64,000 nucleotides of DNA from Stratiolaelaps scimitus (GCA_019614645.1 JABWDB010000001.1:25475501-25539500), one strand, 5' to 3'. Numbered from the stretch's first letter, positions 25,905 to 37,626 are shown. Notes: generated from the sequence alone by a model not told the origin. A program made the numbers and translations.

Positions 25905-26963
25905 GCACGAAACAGGGCGACGGCCAAGCGAGAGACCACCACCGCTGGCGCCAGCGCCCACTACAATCAAGGATCTCCGGCAGGTGGCCTCCTCTAGGAG
26001 TTCAACTGAGAAAGCCTCTCTGGGAATGCCTCTACTGGCTGGTGTACACGAGTGTGGCGTAGTGCACATACATACATACCACATACGCAGCGTTACGAGT
26101 AGCGTTGGGCTATGGTTGATTTCTTGATAAGCAGCCACCGTCGCACTGGGCTGCCGTGGAGTTGAGAATACGCAACGACGGATATCTCATCCGCTGCTTA
26201 TCCCTGTCGGTTATGGGCCTTCATTCGGCGGCCCGCATTTATAGAGGCCAGTTGCTTACCACTGACCAGCCCGGTTTCCTCGGCCGCTCGGCTTCTTCAG
26301 CCCCAGCCTGAATGTGCGGAAGACGTTGTCCATTCTCCACTCTCGCTCTCACATTTTCCGCATAGAAGACGAAGAGTGCTGCTGTTGGACCGAAGCAGAG
26401 AGAAAAAAAGGTGCTAGCGCTGAGGGGGGACACTGCATCGCGGCAGCTTGGGTGCGCCGACGAGAGCAGGACAAGGGGACACTGTCATATGAGACTCATG
26501 AAGTGAGGCAATACGGTCAGTTAGGATTGCTCCAATTCCAAGTATATACGACTGCCGCTAAAACTGCCGCGGTACCTAGCCTGCTGCGGGCCGCGCGGTG
26601 GCTACCCGCCGGCCGGGTCTGCAGTCCATCCAACAGCCGCGGCAGTCCACACGCCAGCACATATAAAGACTCAATACGACGGTCATGGAGCTTCTTGGAG
26701 AATGGCAGAGGTGAACGTCAGGGCGTGGGACGCGGATGGAAAAGTTTCATTGGGGGAAGGGAGCTGGGCTTGGAGTCGTCGCATTCGCTGTTCCCGGGGG
26801 AGATCCACGAAGTCGTCCGGCCGAGCCTGGCCCGCTGCCGTTACCGTCGGCCGGTCATGGGCCCTTCCTTCCTCTGTTCCCGTTCATTCCCGTTTGTCCT
26901 TCTCCTCGTCTCCCTTATTCTGCCGTTTCTCCCTCACACTCATTCATACTTGCGCCGACTCAA

Positions 26964-26990
<27 letters not shown>
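26964..26990. repeat. (TC)13 microsatellite
   Basis: This perfect TC run is followed by ATCTATCTCT. It is the reason that several frames stay open here as Ser-Leu or Arg-Glu strings. Confidence 0.95.
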
Positions 26991-26998
<8 letters not shown>

Positions 26999-27999
26999 CT
27001 CCACTCAGACCCCTCCTCGAAGGCGGCGTAGAGACCACCAGCAGCGCCTTTTTGTTGTTTCGCTCGGCTAAATCCAAAACAAGTGATCCATCTGCGGCGG
27101 AACAGAGCACGGGTGAGCCGAGCCGAACCATAGCGCCGGAACAATTCCATAGGCTTGAAGGGGCCAGGCAAGCAGCAACAGCAGCAGAAGGCCGAGCACG
27201 CAGTTTGCATCCAGTCTTCTCTCCTACACGAGGAAACGTTCTATGCTCAAAGTACGCATGCAGCAGAAAACTGCTCAGGCAGCTAACGCGCGTCTTCACG
27301 AGTCACCCACTTCGGCTCGCACTCGTCGCGGGGTTGTTTCTCTCCCGCCTAGCCCTCGCTTACCTCGCTGCTATTTCTCTCGTTTGAAGGTTCCATTTCG
27401 CACAGTCTAAGCCCAGCACTCGCTTAGGCGCACCTTCCCGTCGACGACGTCGACAGCGGAGATGACGGCGACGACGATGAAGAAGAAAGGGTGGCAGGAT
27501 TTGCAGAAGATGCGTAAAACATAGCGCGGACCGCGAGCCGAACGCTCGTCCCGGGCCGTGCCTGTAACGGTAACAACGCCCTGCCGCCAACCGTCTTTCC
27601 TACTCAACCTTCAACTTAGCGCTGCTATGCCGCAGCCGCAGCCGCCGCTGAACACGGGACGCGCCTTCAAGTGGATCCTATCGCGCAAGCCAGCACGAGC
27701 TCAGCCGCAGCTGAGCTTGAAAAAGGCACGCACCTCTTTTCGAAGCCACTTCGCCATGGGCATCGTTACAGTTTTCAACCTGCTGCCTCCTTTGGCCCCC
27801 TTGGCTTCCCTCATCTTGTCCATTTCAACCTCTTCGTAAACCTCCGCTTTCGTCTTCGGTGACGAGATGAACGAAGATGCGCCGCCGCCGCGGTTGCCAC
27901 TACTCCTGCTGCTCACTAAAGATACGACGACTCCAGATGAAGACTGCTGCACGATGCGTATACAGCTCCATGCGTTCTTCTTTTCTGCGAGGCATGAGT

Positions 28000-30900
28000 G
28001 AGCCTTATAGAAAATTACCGCCACATTCTGCGTGAAGATGCCTGGCTTGCATCTGACGGCTGTTAACTATCATAACGAAGCCATTCCCTTGGCTTGGATT
28101 CTAGTGACCCCTCTTGTTTCACAACAATGCGCCAACCCGTGCTGTACGTGACGAAGCTTGCCGCTCATAGTCAAACGACCGATCCCCTGGTAATCTGGGG
28201 ATGTCTTGACGCTAGCTTTGAGAAATACGTGTTAAAAAATGTAATTATCTTATATCAAATTCGGATCACCATGGATGTCATGCTGCTGCTTCTGTTGATT
28301 GTCGTTAGTGATCCTCAGGATTTTTGTGAAGACGCAATTCGGTGGCAGAGGGTTTTACCTGTGTCAGAGCAGTTTGTAATTATCTCCGAAATGTATCGAA
28401 GACGTGGTGTTTACTCGAAAGGAATACTTATGAGGAGACAGGGATTAAATCAAGTGATTTGAGCTGTTGCTTTTCTAACTAATGTAAATAGTTCAGGCTA
28501 CACACAAGTGCAGCCCCGCCCCTTTGCACCTCAAGCTATCTTATCCAGGTAATTAAATTACCTAGCTACGAGTCTCCAAAGGTTACTTTACTAAATGAAG
28601 ATCCTAATATTAAATATAGTAATTTAATCATGTAATGTAGGTTGCTCATGCATATCTGAAAGCTAATACATTCAATCGCTAAATTTGAAAAAACGTGACT
28701 AAATTGTTTCGGAATTGTACCAAATTATCGTTGCCAATATGTAGTCGACATTGATCGACAGTGTTTTCACAAAACAGTTCAAATTTACTACCACTATTAC
28801 ACTGATAACGGATTCAGAGAGCTATACGCCCTAATAGATAAGATTTCGATCTGAAATAGCCATTCGGACGATCGATCGTCACAGTATGTACAATTTGACA
28901 AATCAGTAACTGTGCTCGCGTAGATTCGTGGTAAATGAACGTCTCAATATATCGATTAGTTTGTTAGACACGTTGATCGGTTAGTCGCTCTTGAATTTAT
29001 TCATGTATCCTCATCATTTTATGAAATTGGAAAAGTTTTTCTGCATTTAACTAGAATATGTCAGCTTCAGCCTTATTTATTAATTTAACGTCCCCCCAAA
29101 GGCGTGGAACCACTCAGTCAGTATGACTTCAGAGTCCTCCAGGGGGGATATCTATGTTTAGTTAAATACAACCGGTCCAATGTCCGAAGAAGCCTCTTCC
29201 GGTCGGCCTTCTAGGTCCCGCCGTCAAGTTCACCTAATAGTAGCCTTCCAACCTGAGTACATCTATTATAAAACAAAGTCAACTTAAATCAATAGTTGAA
29301 AGGACTGCTAATCAAATACAAAAGCTAGATGTTGTTCTGTCCGACCAGAACAACATGTGCGACGCAGACGACTGCACCGGGTATTGAAAGCTCATGTCAC
29401 CAGCTTCGTTGGGATGATCCATTTAAAAATGAGAATTTTATATACGGTTTAAGGATATAAAGTATTACAAAAATAAGCATAATTAGTCCTATATACCTAA
29501 CTCAGTGCCCTTGCTTTATACATACCATGGGCAGACACGCCCCGTTTGCTAAACTCCTATCATGGATCAGGAGGTATATATATATATATATATATTTGGG
29601 CCAGAAGATAGGCTTAGTAATATACAAGCGTAAACGAGTGAGGGATCTTCTCGCGAGCCAAGAAGGGACTAAGGAAAGAGGCCGTAATCTCTCGGCCTAA
29701 TCTCTCAGCGCCCGAACCTTCGTATTTGGATGAACGCCAGCAGTAGCTATTGTCCTCGGGCACTGCGTACGGGTGTGCGGCCTAAGCCTCTTTGCATGGC
29801 CCTTCGCCAAACCAATAGACAATGACGCCAATAAAAAAAAAGTGGCACAAAATGAGAACATTACCTGTCTGAACTGCTGCTGATTGGTGACTATACATAC
29901 TATAGGATGCCATCTGCAAGTGCTTAATTTATAGCGACGGCGATTCAGTGCAATGCACAGCGTGACCACGTCGCTCCAAAAGCTGTACTGTTTACTTGTA
30001 ATTGCCACCATCAGCATGTGAGTTCACCGTACCAGTGAAAGTTCTACTTATATCTGCTCGTAAACACTGTACGAGATATACAGAATGATAAGCTAACTGC
30101 GGTTTAAGCCGATTGCAGCAAGCGATGATACGCAGTGTTCTACATTTCGTGACAAAGGAGTAGACAATTTTGAAGACCTCATCATCGGCAGAGACTAAAT
30201 CAAGAGACTTCCCTTAGCTAAATGATTCTCAATATTGATCAGCTACATAGCGGCTTACAAGGCGTGAGGGTCCACGCGCTCTGTTAGCTGATAAGCAAAT
30301 TACATAATGCGTCTGTCATACTCTTCTCCACTATCTCTAACTCAATGTCTCCATCGCGTTCTACAGCTATGCCTGGTGACACATTGATGAACTGGGCCTC
30401 GTGTTGATACGTTCAGTAAACAGCGACTTCTCGCACAGCGTACACGGTGTGATAGGCCTATCATTGCGTTAGGCTGTATCCCAATGCGTGACAGCGAACT
30501 GGAATATGATTTGCGGATGCGCGCTGATTAACGAACGTACAGCACTGAAGCTCCTTTTGATTCTTTCTCATCCGCGCTAAGCAGACAAGCTTGTTCTGTG
30601 CCTGCGTCGTTCACTGCCTCGGAGATTTGGTCTTGACCGCTTACTCCTGGGTCGTTTTTACACATTGTGCCTAATAAGGCAACCTGATATTTACCCACTA
30701 CATGCAATGGTCAGCACTCGCTTTTTGCGCGTCTCTGTGATGGCGAGTTCACTTAATTTTTTTTCTTTCCTGTAGTTCGCGACAGCCTCGCTGGTGTGTT
30801 TCTTTGTATTGAAAAGGTCTCCACAGCTCTCAACAGCATTTCGTTTGAGGGATGTTTATACGAATTGTGATAGATTTTCACGGGAATAGACCTCATACTA

Positions 30901-31340
30901 GGAACGTGGTCGACAGCTATTCCCGACCCCGCCCGATTAACCATTCGTGGCTAAATTATGACCAAATCCAACCATCGCTGCCAAGGGTCTCTCCTTATCA
31001 GGTGTGTGACCAGAGCTGAGATGCCATAGACACTGAAAGATAGCTCGCACAGCATGAATTTGGCAAGCTAAGTAAAGTTGTACTCTATGCAACCTGAGTT
31101 TCCTAGATCAATTCTATTTGGAACTAATTTTGAAATCCACTAAAATGTAATATAATCCCTTTATGTTTAAAAAATATATATATATAGTATAATCGCGTTG
31201 CTTTCGGTTAACCGCAAATTAACTGAACTGTATATATAAATTTTAATGTTAGACTCACTTTGCATTTCATATTCCTGCGCCGTATCAGTAGACATCGAGA
31301 AGTTCACTAATCGAACCTCATGCCCGCAATGCAATTCTTC
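28000..31340. other. AT-richer non-coding stretch
   Basis: Composition drops at about 28 kb. It holds an 11-bp hairpin at 29329-29356, a TA run at 29575-29594, and open frames of up to 122 codons with no domain. The frame at 28094-28462 contains a hydrophobic internal start (MDVMLLLLLIVV) that could be mistaken for a signal peptide; I see no support for it as a gene. Confidence 0.45.
29329..29356. repeat. 11-bp hairpin
   Basis: The arms ATGTTGTTCTG and CAGAACAACAT are perfect complements around a six-base loop (TCCGAC). Confidence 0.85.
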
Positions 31341-31345
31341 AAATA

Positions 31346-31583
31346 CAGTGGTGTGAATAGACTTAAAATACTCCTATATTTCAACAAATCGTTACAAAGA
31401 ATAAACATTTGAGGCGTTTACTCTGGCTCAACAAATGTCTCACACTTGAGGCATCTGTTCTTTGTGCTATGTATGTCATTTGACGCGTACATTAATCTAA
31501 TACAGAATAGATGCCTCAAATGTGTATTCTTTGTAACGGTTTATTGAAGTATAAGGAGTGTCTTAAGTTTATGCACACCACTG
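31346..31583. mobile_element. Tc1/mariner-type MITE, complete, with TA target duplication
   Basis: The element starts CAGTGGTGTGAATAGACTTA and its other end reads, in reverse complement, CAGTGGTGTGCATAAACTTA. The terminal inverted repeats are 70 and 71 bases (31346-31415 and 31513-31583) and match at about 62 of 70 positions with one single-base gap. Both ends abut TA (31344-31345 and 31584-31585), the target duplication of the Tc1/mariner superfamily. The interior has no transposase. A second inner inverted pair (TTGAGGCATCTGTTCT near 31446 against its partner ending near 31517) shows that the left arm carries an extra segment of roughly 30 bases. It was presumably moved in trans by a relative. 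Confidence 0.85.
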
Positions 31584-31715
31584 TATCATATCCTTACAAA
31601 AATATCCCTAATTCGCCCCCCAATAATGTGTAGGATCAAACGAAATATTTCCCTCGATGAATTCCACTGACAACTATTCTACTTATGTAGAAACACCTGC
31701 CTATTTGCGTTTAAG

Positions 31716-32022
31716 ATGGTTATCCGACAAGTCGGTCGACGTGTTCATACGTCCGATGGTCAGAAAATTATGCGTGTCAACAAGAAACATATCAGCCAAT
31801 TACGGGTGACGCGTGATAGACGTGTCTGCGCCGATCGCGATCTTGGCTCTAACAGACGTTACGCAAAGATCCGTTGTAAATGTGGCCATAATGTAGTAAG
31901 TAGTCGTAAGAGAGACGCCAAGCTGCTTAGCTTTAACCACCAACGTCACCAGTCGTAGTTGATCGGCTATTCGTATAAGACTGAGATAGATAGCTGTTAG
32001 CTAGTCTCGCCTTGGGCACCAT
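31716..32022 (-). pseudogene. Possible Tc1-like transposase N-terminal fragment
   Basis: On the minus strand an ATG at about 32022 gives MVPKARLANSYLSQSYTNSR. A shifted frame then reads AKQLGVSLTTTYYIMATF, which fits the helix-turn-helix of Tc1-like transposases. After one stop follow further pieces (LADMFLVDTHNFLTIGRMN) in the place of the second DNA-binding helix region. No catalytic DDE part is present. It lies 130 bases from the MITE, which may be coincidence. The plus strand is also open over 80 codons here, so the call stays tentative. Confidence 0.3.
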
Positions 32023-32764
32023 TTTTGCGTGCACTACATATTAAAACCGAGTTTTTCAACCTTGAACGTCGTCATCTTATGACTTCGTTTTTTTCTGTTA
32101 GACATTAATTAGTCGTTGTAGGTCAGGTACTTGAAAATGTCGCAGTAACTTAGTGGCAAAGGCAGTGGTCCGGAACGGCACCGGGCCAATGTTCGTGTCC
32201 TGGTCTTAACTGCCGTTTTTCAAGTCCACATTGATAGGAATATCTTATACAGATAAAAATACACGCAACCGCTGCTATATTTCTGCATATAAAGGCTCTC
32301 GGCCAATACATGTAACATATAATAGTGAAACGATTTTCTATCCTAAACCATGATTCAAATTAAAGAGTTGTTGTGCGTTATAAGTTGAGCCAGTTATTCT
32401 GGTTTAGCAATTTTCATTGTGAACTAACTTGCTCCTAATGTGTTTACCTCAATCTTCACAAAGAACCGTCTTGTCGTTATAACGTGTGACCTTAGGATGT
32501 CGGCATAACGTCTACCTATGGATTTAGTGTGCATGGTCCCAAGACGTAGTATCCACAGCGTCCACTGTTTACCGAAAGAGATCTGTATGTATCTTAGGCT
32601 ATAAAACAAGACCTCTGAACAACTACTCGGTGGCATTTACGTACAAGTTTGGGTTGGTGGGTAAACGAAGATCTAGTTGCTGACGGTGCCCTTGTCGCCT
32701 TGTCCACCTGCGAGGTGGATCTCCACATGACCGTATGATAGACATACATCCAATAAAGCGCTGT

Positions 32765-32802
32765 CATCATAAGGACTGATAGAATTGTCAGTCCTTATGA
32801 TG
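32765..32802. repeat. 15-bp perfect hairpin
   Basis: CATCATAAGGACTGA (32765-32779) and TCAGTCCTTATGATG (32788-32802) are exact complements with an eight-base loop. No TA duplication of a MITE was seen at its edges. Confidence 0.9.
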
Positions 32803-33162
32803 GGTGGCGGTTCACAAGAATTATACGATTCCCTTATAGCCTCCCTGGCCTCCAAGTTTCGATAAGTAAGAGTCCATTGGAGAGATATTATTTCTGCATG
32901 ATGTTGCACAAACCAAAACTCGCACCACATTAAGTGGTACGGACTCCACGTATCGTAATACGTAACGTATTTTGACTGGCCATGCGTGTTAGATAGAAGT
33001 CCAAATTAGGGATTTCGCACCGACCTCTGTTCATGGAGAACGGTTTGTATACATATATTAGGTATTTGAGAATATAGCTCCATTGCAACGCGTTCTAAAT
33101 CAGGCATTGATGCCCTCTTAATATAATACTATAAAATATATTTATGCTCCGTTTTCATAGTG

Positions 33163-33209
33163 TGCTACTGCCGTTTAACAAATGATCATTTAGTTAAACG
33201 GCAGTAGCA
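33163..33209. repeat. 17-bp perfect hairpin with palindromic loop
   Basis: TGCTACTGCCGTTTAAC (33163-33179) pairs exactly with 33193-33209. The loop holds AAATGATCATTT, itself a palindrome, so the stem can continue about six more pairs past a one-base bulge. Confidence 0.9.
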
Positions 33210-33581
33210 GGCATAGATATACCATGACCGCAATACTTAGCACGCAAACACTGAGACACAGGTAAGAGGGTCGAGGTAGCGAGTTGCAGTTCTCTCGAAG
33301 TCAATGACTTTGTGAACGGAATCTTAAGCGCTCTGCTCAATCGTCGTGTCTTTTATGAATTGACACGATTCGTGGGCTAATGGCGTGGACTTTCTATTAT
33401 TTTCATTATAGCTTGTAACTCTATGAGGAAATGTACCCTAGTTTAAGGCTTCCGGCTCTACCGTGTTAGTTGTTAGAGGGAACGCGTCACCCCACGTCCT
33501 ATCTGAAAATCACGGTGATAAACAGCAGGTACCACCTGCTGCTTAAAATAAACAACCTATTTCTCAACTTCGGCGATATAG

Positions 33582-33902
33582 CATCGAAGTGACGGAGCCG
33601 CTTTTTGCAAACTATTTTCGTTCACCTTATATCCGTTATCTGTTGACAGCCGCATGATGGAATCTGGAAAAAGCAACCGTGCCTGTGCAACAGATGGAGC
33701 ATTTCCAATGTGCTTTCTTGAGGTTACGACGGAGAACCCACGCTCCAAATTTGATGTGTCTGGCCTCTGTCAAATGGGCCGCCTGAAGAATTGGAGTCTA
33801 ATTCTCTACGGGGTCAGAAAAGCGAATGGGTTGATCGGCTGCGTTCCACTTCGCCTCGGGCAAGTTCGCTACCTGCAAGAAGGAGCGCGTAGTTGTATTT
33901 AG
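33582..33902 (+). other. Open frame of uncertain meaning
   Basis: The frame is open from 33582 to a TAG at 33900-33902. It contains ENPRSKFDVSG, then GRLKNWSLILYGV near 33780-33815. The latter faintly resembles the end of a proprotein-convertase P domain (pattern G-x-L-x-x-W-x-L-x-L-Y-G), but no catalytic domain lies upstream, so I do not rely on it. The same phase continues past the TAG into the exon candidate at 33903-34068. Confidence 0.15.
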
Positions 33903-34448
33903 AGTGCGCCTGATTACATTTCCCAATTTACAATGGACATGTCCCGACCAATTACTCCGGACCTTTTCGAGGACGACTTTGACGTGGAAAATCTTCGTCA
34001 GAAAATAGCCGAATTACTTCTGCCAGAAGGATCGAAGGTCGATCATTTGCAATTTGTCAAAAGCCTCAGTAGGATTCCCTAAAATACGCATGCGTGGGTA
34101 TCATTTCATAGCATCAATTAATACTTCGGGGCTACCGACAGAAGTGGGAGAAACGGTAGAAAGCGGCACTTCTTTCAAACCTTCAAATTACGGAGATTTT
34201 CGAGCCATTCAATGCACTATGCCGTACCGGCGCGCACATCAGTAGAAGCTTTATTGCAAGATGAAGAAGTTGGGCCCTAGTGTGCTGACACAAATCAGTA
34301 TATATGGGTACAATTGTCGTTTCTCTAGGTTAGAGTTGATTGAATAGATTGCCGGACTTCTTTGGAGTTTCTTAAATGGAAATTCCCATTGAACAGAGGA
34401 ACTCGGAAGCGAGCTTTGGTCGGTGCGATTGAAACGGTTAAAGCTTGA
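33903..34448 (+). CDS. Putative two-exon C-terminal gene fragment
   Basis: Exon one (33903-34068) follows an AG after GTTGTATTT and ends at a moderate donor (GTAGGA). It reads SAPDYISQFTMDMSRPITPD, then acidic amphipathic text including VENLRQKIAELLLPEGSKV. Exon two (34348-34448) follows AG at 34346-34347, joins in a compatible phase, and ends in GTRKRALVGAIETVKA and a stop. The first exon has strongly protein-like composition. The second acceptor has a poor pyrimidine tract. No family is recognised. It could be a real gene end, a pseudogene, or chance. Confidence 0.3.
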
Positions 34449-35099
34449 ATAACTCAGGATGTATTGAATTAGTATTATTATTTATTCTGCAATTTAGAAA
34501 GCAAAACGTATCTGTCGAATTGGCCTACCGGTCCAGCGAAGAGCCATTGAGAGGATAATTTGATTCGTTTCTGTCCCGTTTTCTAGGCTCTGTCCATTAA
34601 TCTAGCGCAGTGCAAATGTAAAGACAAAGTTTTTGGTAGACGACGAATCGTAATGCCGGAGAGTGAGATACCGAGTGCTTTCCGCTCGCCAAAGCTCTTC
34701 GAATACAAAAGAGTTTTCAAGCATCGCACCAGTGCGAACTTTCAAAATGTGACAGCAAAAAAATGGATTCAAACGCCGGCTTTGCTCCGCGCCGGCTGAA
34801 TCAAACTCAGCCCGTTCCACTCACGAGCTCTGGGAAGAAATATCCTTCAAATTGTGTAATGAATTTTTAATTTTCTAAGTACATATGTCTTGTTTTCAAA
34901 TAACAAGAGCTATTGGGGCTTAATTTTTTTGTATCATACCTGCCTTGAATCCATGGTGAGTATTTCAATTATTGATATCACACGTTCCGCACTTCATACT
35001 CAGCTGGCTTATAAATGCCGCCGTTTTGGTTGCTTAAAATAGTGGTGAATACAGCTTCGCCTATTGAGGTTTCGCTGATGGTCAGGTCACCTTGTCCAA

Positions 35100-35640
35100 T
35101 TTCACCGTATCGGGCGGAATTGACGGGGAAGAGGGGGTTGTACAGATAATTCGATTCTGCCTTGTTGAGTATAGCTGCTGCGACCGCGCTGCCGACTCTG
35201 CCATTGAACGCTCGTGTCTGTTCTCAAGTGGGTATGATGACGGTTAGGGGCTTAGCAGTCGTTCTTGCACGACGCGCGCACTGACTGCGTTGAAAGGTCA
35301 GCCTATCAAGACCATGCGTCCAGCCTTTGAACGTCAAGCTCAATGCCGAGTTATAACAACGGGCCGACAGCCAGTCAGCGAACAAGCGGCCTCCACCGAG
35401 ATGTAGAGTACGCTGGAGCGGCCTGTGGAACGTGCTCAATGTAAATGTCCCCAACAGAGGTCGGCGGGCTGGAGACATGTCGACTTGCCAATCGCAGCGG
35501 ATAGGTCCCAATCGCTTTGGGGGAAGCCAAAGGGGAGTTCGCTTGTCAGGCTAGTTTCTATGCCTTCCAATGACCACACCCGCTCCAACTCTGTCGTTAC
35601 TGCGGCCAAGCCGCCATAAGCTGGCCGGGAAGAGCTGGAA
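35100..35640 (+). mobile_element. Possible LINE fragment (weak)
   Basis: A patch that is GC-richer than its flanks reads, in one plus-strand phase from 35423, LWNVLNVNVPNRGRRAGDMS. This resembles the WNVRTL start of some non-LTR endonuclease ORFs. No catalytic motif follows. Both strands have open frames (95 codons minus, 64 codons plus). It is offered only as a candidate for a similarity search. Confidence 0.2.
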
Positions 35641-36169
35641 TCGTGTTTTTTTTTCTAGTCGATCCTTACTCTACAGCCAGCAACTACATCAGACAATACG
35701 CTACTTTCTCATTCGCGCCCTTTTGCGGCTGAATGAAGAACGATAGCTGTCATTCCCTAGTAGTTCTTTTCCATTCTCTTGAATTGCTGAGACGATCTTG
35801 ATCGTTTCGAGATTGAGCGAGACCGAGAGAGAGAGAGAGACAGAGATATAGAGTGGACGCGTGGCCGTGAGTGTGCACGGTCAAGGGTCAAGCTGAACCA
35901 TTATATAATCGTGAATAGAAATTGACAAAAATGTATTTAATATAAGCTTTCTTGTGGGTCATGAAATGAATGAATGCTATTAGAATTAAATAGGACAGCC
36001 GAAACGGAGAAGCAAGAGTCACAGGCGGACAGCGTTTGGCCGAGGCCGCCAATTTAGAGAAGTTCTCGGGGAATAGACGAGATAGATTTATTGCTGCTAA
36101 GTGCCCACACACCACTAAGAAAAGTATTGAACGAGACTGAACGCAGCACATAACGTGCCGTTCCTGTCG

Positions 36170-36720
36170 ACATGAATGCTGCTGCATTGCGGGCTCAAAA
36201 CCAACATATCTCATCGCGTGTTTGCTGGCTGGATATGATAATTAGAAAAGTTCTGACCGTGGAAGACTTCTGGCGAAAAAATATAAAGCTCACTTTAGGA
36301 GGTGTCGATTTAATAAGATCCCAGAGAGGACAACCTTCACAAGCCTATATGATCCAGGGCAATAATACAGCGATTTAATCACCACTAAAATTACCTACCG
36401 AACGTGTACTCCTCCAGGATTTTGGACATCTTCTCTTTGGGAAGCCCTGTCGTTTGCTTTATCCAAGATCCCAGAAACGTGGAAGAATGTCTTTCGCATA
36501 TTCGCGGAATCTCTTTGGAGTTTGCCGGAGCGTAAAAATCTAGTTCACAATCCCTTCAAGACGCTGAGAGGGACTACGAACTCTCGCTAATTTATGGAGA
36601 TTTTTTCCTTATGGCCTTCTCAAGGCTTTGCTTACAAAGCTAAGAAACGGAAGACCTTATAATTGGGAGATTGTAAAGATGGCTCCATTTTGTAGACGAT
36701 CACCACTACGTCTGTCTGGT
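36170..36720 (+). other. Coding-like decayed stretch, family unknown
   Basis: An open frame of 68 codons starts at ATG 36172. A second phase from 36413 then stays open for about 100 codons with two internal stops (pieces include NVEECLSHIRGISLEF and QDAERDYELSLIYGDFF). Such a pattern fits an old mobile-element or gene copy. A competing phase is also open over the first part, so confidence is low. Confidence 0.15.
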
Positions 36721-37149
36721 CTCATCTTCAATTTTCAACCCATCGGATATGTCCGGGTCAACCAGGCACCCATCGCCGTCATTATTGGGCGTTAGCCTGT
36801 GGAATTCTTGTGATCTGATCGTTTCATCTTAGTCATTAGTTGGGGATCTATCTGGAATTTTCTATCACAGGAGGTTGTTGAAAAGGAGGCACCCTGTATC
36901 CTAAATATTTCTTTCTATTTAAATCACGAACCTCTGTTGGACAATATATATATATACAGCATAGATTATCATCCTCTTTCCAAAATGTTTATTTTGCCGC
37001 ACAGCTAACCCCAGTTAACATTGAAACTGGAAGTAGGTAAATTAAGAAACATTTAATACAAAACTTCGTGGTACCAATTCTGATCCATTTGAAAGAATAG
37101 CTCCTCAAATCTGATATGGCTTACAAAGTGAATCGCAGTGGGTGCACGC

Positions 37150-37152
<3 letters not shown>

Positions 37153-37190
<38 letters not shown>
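37153..37190. repeat. (AT)19 microsatellite
   Basis: Perfect AT run of 38 bases. Confidence 0.95.
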
Positions 37191-37194
<4 letters not shown>

Positions 37195-37554
37195 AAGACT
37201 TGCTGACGGGACTCATAAACGCAAATTAATCGTTAAACATCACAGCACTAAGACAGTAGTATTCGCAGAGCATTCGATAGACAAACATCCTCCTCGTGTT
37301 TTCGATTCACTAGAATCAAAATTTTAGATCTCTCAGTTGATTTGTTGCGTTAATGCCATACACTGTAATGAGTATTATTACCCAGTTTTATTCATAAGCT
37401 CCGCTATTTGACCTTATCCACGTTGTCTGCTTTCACTAAGGATTCTAGTTCCACTGTTACACATGTTTATTTATATATCGTTCCATACATCACATTAACT
37501 AATGCTATGTCGCACTTTACTTTCATTTTACAGGTTATGCGTTCGGTACTTTAG

Positions 37555-37556
<2 letters not shown>

Positions 37557-37622
<66 letters not shown>
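37557..37622. repeat. (AT)33 microsatellite
   Basis: Perfect AT run of about 66 bases, the second longest in the window. It can extrude as a cruciform. Confidence 0.95.

Positions 37623-37626
<4 letters not shown>

Larger units (their letters stand above)
25300..28000. other. GC-rich, triplet-repeat block with long composition-driven frames
   Basis: It holds a CCTA tetranucleotide run (25531-25555), a CCG/CTG stretch (about 25856-25904) and a TC run (26964-26990). A plus-strand frame of 357 codons (26314-27387) crosses the TC run as a Leu-Ser string. It overlaps open frames of 109 and 111 codons on the same strand and 119 codons on the other. Its content is Arg/Ser/Leu-rich without a domain, so I do not call it a gene, though part could be transcribed leader. 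Confidence 0.4.

Noticed and set aside
26314..27387. 357-codon plus-strand open frame
   Set aside because: It crosses a TC microsatellite, overlaps open frames in other phases and on the other strand, and has Arg/Ser/Leu-rich composition without any domain. It is explained by low stop density in GC-rich DNA.
33780..33815. Proprotein-convertase P-domain end (GRLKNWSLILYGV)
   Set aside because: Only one short motif fits. The catalytic subtilisin domain is missing upstream and the frame ends in a stop soon after.
34206..34221. Shared word CCATTCAATGCACTATG with 63384-63400
   Set aside because: A 17-base match between two places in 64 kb is within chance expectation, and the flanks differ.
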